Assembly (NCBI GenBank): GCA_947454745.1
Contig: CANGMV010000046.1
Span: 1 to 7,523 of the forward strand
Length of the DNA stretch: 7,523 nucleotides
DNA from: Bacteroidota bacterium
Lineage (GTDB): Bacteria > Bacteroidota > Bacteroidia > Chitinophagales > Chitinophagaceae
Direction of reading: 5' to 3'
Within the stretch, counting starts at the first letter, position 1; every line of letters begins with the position of its first letter. Positions 5,300 through 7,523 of the stretch are shown here, piece after piece. The notes under the pieces were generated by a model that searched no databases, was not told the origin of the DNA, and saw nothing but the letters and a program-made list of their open reading frames with translations. The position numbers and the translations under genes were made by a program.

Positions 5300-6013
5300 C
5301 TAGCCCTGAATTAATTCGCAATCAAAAATCAACTGAAAATGTTTTTTGATTTTTTCTTTTACTTCCTCATAATCAACTTTATAGCCTAATTCTTTTTCCA
5401 AGGAAGTCACCGTTTTTCCTTGAATACCACATGGCACGATGTATTCAAAATGAGATAGGTCCGGATTTACATTTAATGCAAAGCCATGCATAGTTACCCA
5501 GCGGCTACACTTAATGCCCATGGCACAAATCTTTCTTGCCATAAAGGGATCATTCGGTTGTAACCAAACGCCCGTTTCGCCGACGCTTCTTTCTCCAACT
5601 AAACCATATTCTGCAATGGTATCAATAATCGCTTGCTCTAAATTTCTTAAATACCAACCCAAGTCGGTTTTGAATTTATCTAAATCCAAAATAGGATAAC
5701 CTACTATTTGCTGAGGACCATGATAGGTGATATCTCCCCCACGATTAATATGAAAAAACTCAATACCCAATTGTTGTAAATGCTCCTCGGATACCAAAAC
5801 ATGTTCCCTTTTCCCATTCTTACCCAACGTAAATACAGGGGGATGTTCAACAAATAATAACCTATGTTCAGTTGCAGTTTGCATTACATCTTCCTCTTTT
5901 TCCCTTGCAACAGATTTAATCTGGGTATTCTTTGCCAAGAGCGCCTCCTGATAATCCCATGTGGGTTGATACGATTTTATACCTAAATCCTCGAAATATA
6001 CTTGTTGACGCAT
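5300..6013 (-). CDS. lipB: Lipoyl(octanoyl) transferase LipB
   Basis: Transfers octanoyl from acyl carrier protein to a lysine of lipoyl domains (pyruvate and 2-oxoglutarate dehydrogenases, glycine cleavage H protein), the first step of lipoate synthesis; LipA then adds sulfur. The protein has 237 residues, normal for LipB. The family signature is intact: HPPVFTLG (57-64), RGGDITYHGPQQIVGYPILDL (starting at 91), the conserved lysine 161 in ARKICAMGIKC, the WVTMHGFALNV segment (172-182), and the acyl-accepting cysteine 195 in YIVPCGI. Cys195 and Lys161 are the catalytic pair known from the family. The start is ATG 6013-6011. A TAACTTTG promoter box ends four bases upstream, so the mRNA may have almost no 5' leader. 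The gene diverges from rluD by 44 bases; lipA is not in the window. Confidence 0.96.
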   Translation of the reverse strand: MRQQVYFEDLGIKSYQPTWDYQEALLAKNTQIKSVAREKEEDVMQTATEHRLLFVEHPPVFTLGKNGKREHVLVSEEHLQQLGIEFFHINRGGDITYHGPQQIVGYPILDLDKFKTDLGWYLRNLEQAIIDTIAEYGLVGERSVGETGVWLQPNDPFMARKICAMGIKCSRWVTMHGFALNVNPDLSHFEYIVPCGIQGKTVTSLEKELGYKVDYEEVKEKIKKHFQLIFDCELIQG

Positions 6014-6017
6014 AGAA

Positions 6018-6025
6018 CAAAGTTA
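6018..6025 (-). promoter_or_regulatory. Candidate -7 promoter box of lipB
   Basis: The minus strand reads TAACTTTG, an exact TAnnTTTG match, ending four bases before the lipB ATG. Transcription should start at or next to the start codon, so the mRNA is probably leaderless or nearly so. No clear -33 TTTG is found at the usual distance. Confidence 0.55.
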
Positions 6026-6045
6026 CAAACTAAGCAGCAATATCC

Positions 6046-6053
6046 TACTTTTG
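6046..6053 (+). promoter_or_regulatory. Candidate -7 promoter box of rluD
   Basis: TACTTTTG matches TAnnTTTG exactly and ends four bases before the ATG at 6058. It faces away from the lipB box, with 20 bases between the two. As with lipB, the transcript should start at about the start codon. Confidence 0.55.
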
Positions 6054-6057
6054 CAGC

Positions 6058-7143
6058 ATGTCAACTGAACAAGATTTAATACAAGACGAAAATAGCGAGG
6101 AAGTTTATGAGCGATTGACCTTTATGGTAGATAAAGGGCAGGAACCAATGCGCATAGACAAATGGGTGCAAATGCGCATTGAAGGCATGACGCGCAGTAA
6201 ATTACAAAACGGTATCGAAGGCGGATTTTTAACCGTGAATGGAAAAATCGTAAAAAGTAATTATCGTACCCGTCCGGGCGACGAAGTGACGTTTATGAGT
6301 TATGTGAATCCAGAATACACCGAGTTAAAACCGGAGAAAATGGATTTAAATATTGTATATGAGGATGACGCAGTGATGGTGATTAATAAGCCTTCTAATA
6401 TGGTGGTGCATCCAGGTATTGGAAATTATACAGGCACTTTATTAAATGGCGTGGCGTATCATTTGCTTTCACAAAACCCCGAACTAAATGAGGAATTATT
6501 ACCTCGTTTTGGATTGGTACATCGTATTGATAAAAACACAACTGGATTAATTGTGTTGGCAAAAACAGCCGAAGCCGCTAGCCATTTAGCGAAACAATTT
6601 TTCAACCATACGGTAGAAAGAAAGTATGTGGCCTTGGTTTGGGGAGATATGGAGCAGGATGAAGGCACGGTGGTGGCTCATATTGCTCGACACAAAACAT
6701 TTAGAAAAATGTTTGACGCTTACCCAGAAGGCGAAGTAGGTAAACATGCAATTACGCATTATAAAGTAATAGAAAGATATAATTATACTACCCTCGTTTC
6801 TTGTATTTTAGAAACGGGTCGTACACACCAAATTCGTGTACATATGAAACATATAGGCCACACTTTATTTAATGATAGTGAATATGGCGGAGATAGAATA
6901 TTAAAAGGAACCATCTATACTAAGTACAAGCAATTTGTAGACAATTGTTTTGAAGCTTGCCCTAGATGTGCTTTACACGCTGCAACGCTTGGTTTTGTGC
7001 ATCCCACAACCAATGAAATGATGCGCTTTGAAAGCCCATTACCAGCAGATATGGAAGCAGCGATTACTAAGTGGAAAAACTATAAATCTGCAGCACACAA
7101 ATTAGAAGAAGATGTAAAAATTCCAGCTATTAAGAAAAAATAA
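6058..7143 (+). CDS. rluD: RluA-family 23S rRNA pseudouridine synthase (RluD-like)
   Basis: Isomerises uridines in 23S rRNA to pseudouridine; the best characterised relative, RluD, modifies helix 69 (positions 1911, 1915, 1917 in E. coli). The 361-residue protein starts with an S4 RNA-binding domain (about 31-80: MRIDKWVQ at 31-38, SKLQNGIEGGFLTVNGK at 47-63). The catalytic domain follows: YEDDAVMVINKPSNMVVHPG (101-120), then the signature RFGLVHRIDKNTTGLIVLAKT (starting at 150) with catalytic Asp158. GRTHQIRVHMKHIGHTL (254-270) is the conserved C-terminal motif. Length and domain order fit RluD, but RluA-family paralogues are hard to separate from sequence alone. The C-terminus ends in a lysine-rich tail. 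ATG 6058 lies four bases after a promoter box. A terminator follows 31 bases after the stop. Confidence 0.92.
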   Translation: MSTEQDLIQDENSEEVYERLTFMVDKGQEPMRIDKWVQMRIEGMTRSKLQNGIEGGFLTVNGKIVKSNYRTRPGDEVTFMSYVNPEYTELKPEKMDLNIVYEDDAVMVINKPSNMVVHPGIGNYTGTLLNGVAYHLLSQNPELNEELLPRFGLVHRIDKNTTGLIVLAKTAEAASHLAKQFFNHTVERKYVALVWGDMEQDEGTVVAHIARHKTFRKMFDAYPEGEVGKHAITHYKVIERYNYTTLVSCILETGRTHQIRVHMKHIGHTLFNDSEYGGDRILKGTIYTKYKQFVDNCFEACPRCALHAATLGFVHPTTNEMMRFESPLPADMEAAITKWKNYKSAAHKLEEDVKIPAIKKK

Positions 7144-7174
7144 TGTGCAACTAAAAAATAAAAGAGTCGACATA

Positions 7175-7209
7175 AAAACACCCCTTGAATTTACATTAAG
7201 GGGTGTTTT
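7175..7209. terminator. Bidirectional intrinsic terminator after rluD
   Basis: AAAACACCCCTT and AAGGGGTGTTTT form a perfect 12-bp stem around an 11-base loop. The plus strand continues into GTTTTATTATTT and the minus strand into T residues. It lies between the convergent rluD stop (7143) and the metallopeptidase stop (7232), so it can serve both. Confidence 0.9.
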
Positions 7210-7231
7210 GTTTTATTATTTCATTATTAGA

Positions 7232-7523
7232 TTATTTCTTCCAAACATTATTGACTGGATTATAGTCCGGCAATACTTTATCAGGATCATAGGTTACAGA
7301 TTCTATTGCTTCGGTAGTAGGTACTTTGAATGTCCAGTATACATTACGTTCCCAAACTTCCACCGGCAATTTAAGGCGACTTGTTTTACCACTAACTGTT
7401 TTAATTTCCAGGATTACTGGCATTGCCATTTTCTCTAAATTATCTAAAGTAATCAATGCGCCTTTTGCATAATCGGTGCTATCTACATAACTCACATTTC
7501 GCACGGCAACATCTAATCTCCAA
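7232..7523 (-). CDS. C-terminal end of a probable M1-family metallopeptidase, partial at right edge
   Basis: The frame is open from the right edge to TAA at 7234-7232, giving the last 96 residues of a larger protein; the start lies outside the window, and a GTG at 7504 is merely an internal codon. The visible part includes MAMPVILEIKTVSGKTSRLKLPVEVWERN (read in two parts: MAMPVILEIKT, then SRLKLPVEVWERN) and ends YDPDKVLPDYNPVNNVWKK. This pattern (PV.LE, a hydrophobic LPVE.W segment, a final D.NP.NN.W) resembles the C-terminal beta-rich domain of Bacteroidota M1 aminopeptidases. The catalytic HExxH region would be upstream and cannot be checked, so the assignment rests on C-terminal resemblance only. 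If correct, the enzyme is probably exported and trims peptides from their N-termini. Confidence 0.6.
   Translation of the reverse strand, partial: WRLDVAVRNVSYVDSTDYAKGALITLDNLEKMAMPVILEIKTVSGKTSRLKLPVEVWERNVYWTFKVPTTEAIESVTYDPDKVLPDYNPVNNVWKK

Noticed and set aside
7145..7438. 97-codon plus-strand frame after rluD
   Set aside because: It covers the bidirectional terminator and lies antisense to the metallopeptidase C-terminus; its Phe/Ile/Cys-rich composition is typical of an antisense shadow.

Overview
The window looks like ordinary chromosome from a Bacteroidota bacterium, most likely Chitinophagaceae or a close relative. The evidence is the protein style (PheA, LipB, RluD, an M1-type C-terminus and an ECF sigma factor next to a membrane trypsin-like protein), the AT-rich gaps, the lack of Shine-Dalgarno sequences, and repeated matches to the Bacteroidota -7 promoter element TAnnTTTG close to start codons. 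No database search was possible, so the taxonomic call is inference.

Layout, left to right. (1) Positions 1-897, minus strand: the start of an aromatic amino acid operon. It holds a weakly supported promoter, a 27-residue leader peptide with ten consecutive aromatic residues (WFYFFFYFYF), a strong intrinsic terminator with a competing antiterminator pairing, then prephenate dehydratase (pheA), which runs off the left edge. Neither the leader nor the partial pheA is a closed ORF over 60 codons, so both are easy to miss. (2) Positions 898-1293: non-coding DNA ending in the terminator of the next gene. (3) Positions 1294-1470, minus: a 58-residue Ala/Asp/Ser/Thr-rich lipoprotein. (4) Positions 1608-3301, plus: an ECF-type sigma factor and, 11 bases after its stop, a membrane protein joining an anti-sigma-like N-terminus to a trypsin/HtrA-like domain. 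(5) A bidirectional terminator separates this pair from a convergent sugar-nucleotidyltransferase-like gene (3377-4276, minus). (6) A PLP enzyme of the ACC deaminase/D-cysteine desulfhydrase family (4361-5263, plus) diverges from it and converges on lipB (5300-6013, minus). (7) rluD-like 23S rRNA pseudouridine synthase (6058-7143, plus) diverges from lipB across only 44 bases. A second bidirectional terminator separates it from the C-terminal end of a probable M1-family metallopeptidase (7232 to right edge, minus).

Most genes are unrelated housekeeping functions arranged as single units. Two groups work together: the leader peptide and attenuator with pheA (aromatic amino acid supply sensed by translation), and the sigma factor with the anti-sigma/protease protein (probable envelope signalling). 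The attenuator is the most interesting signal in the window. No mobile element, CRISPR array, tRNA or rRNA was found.
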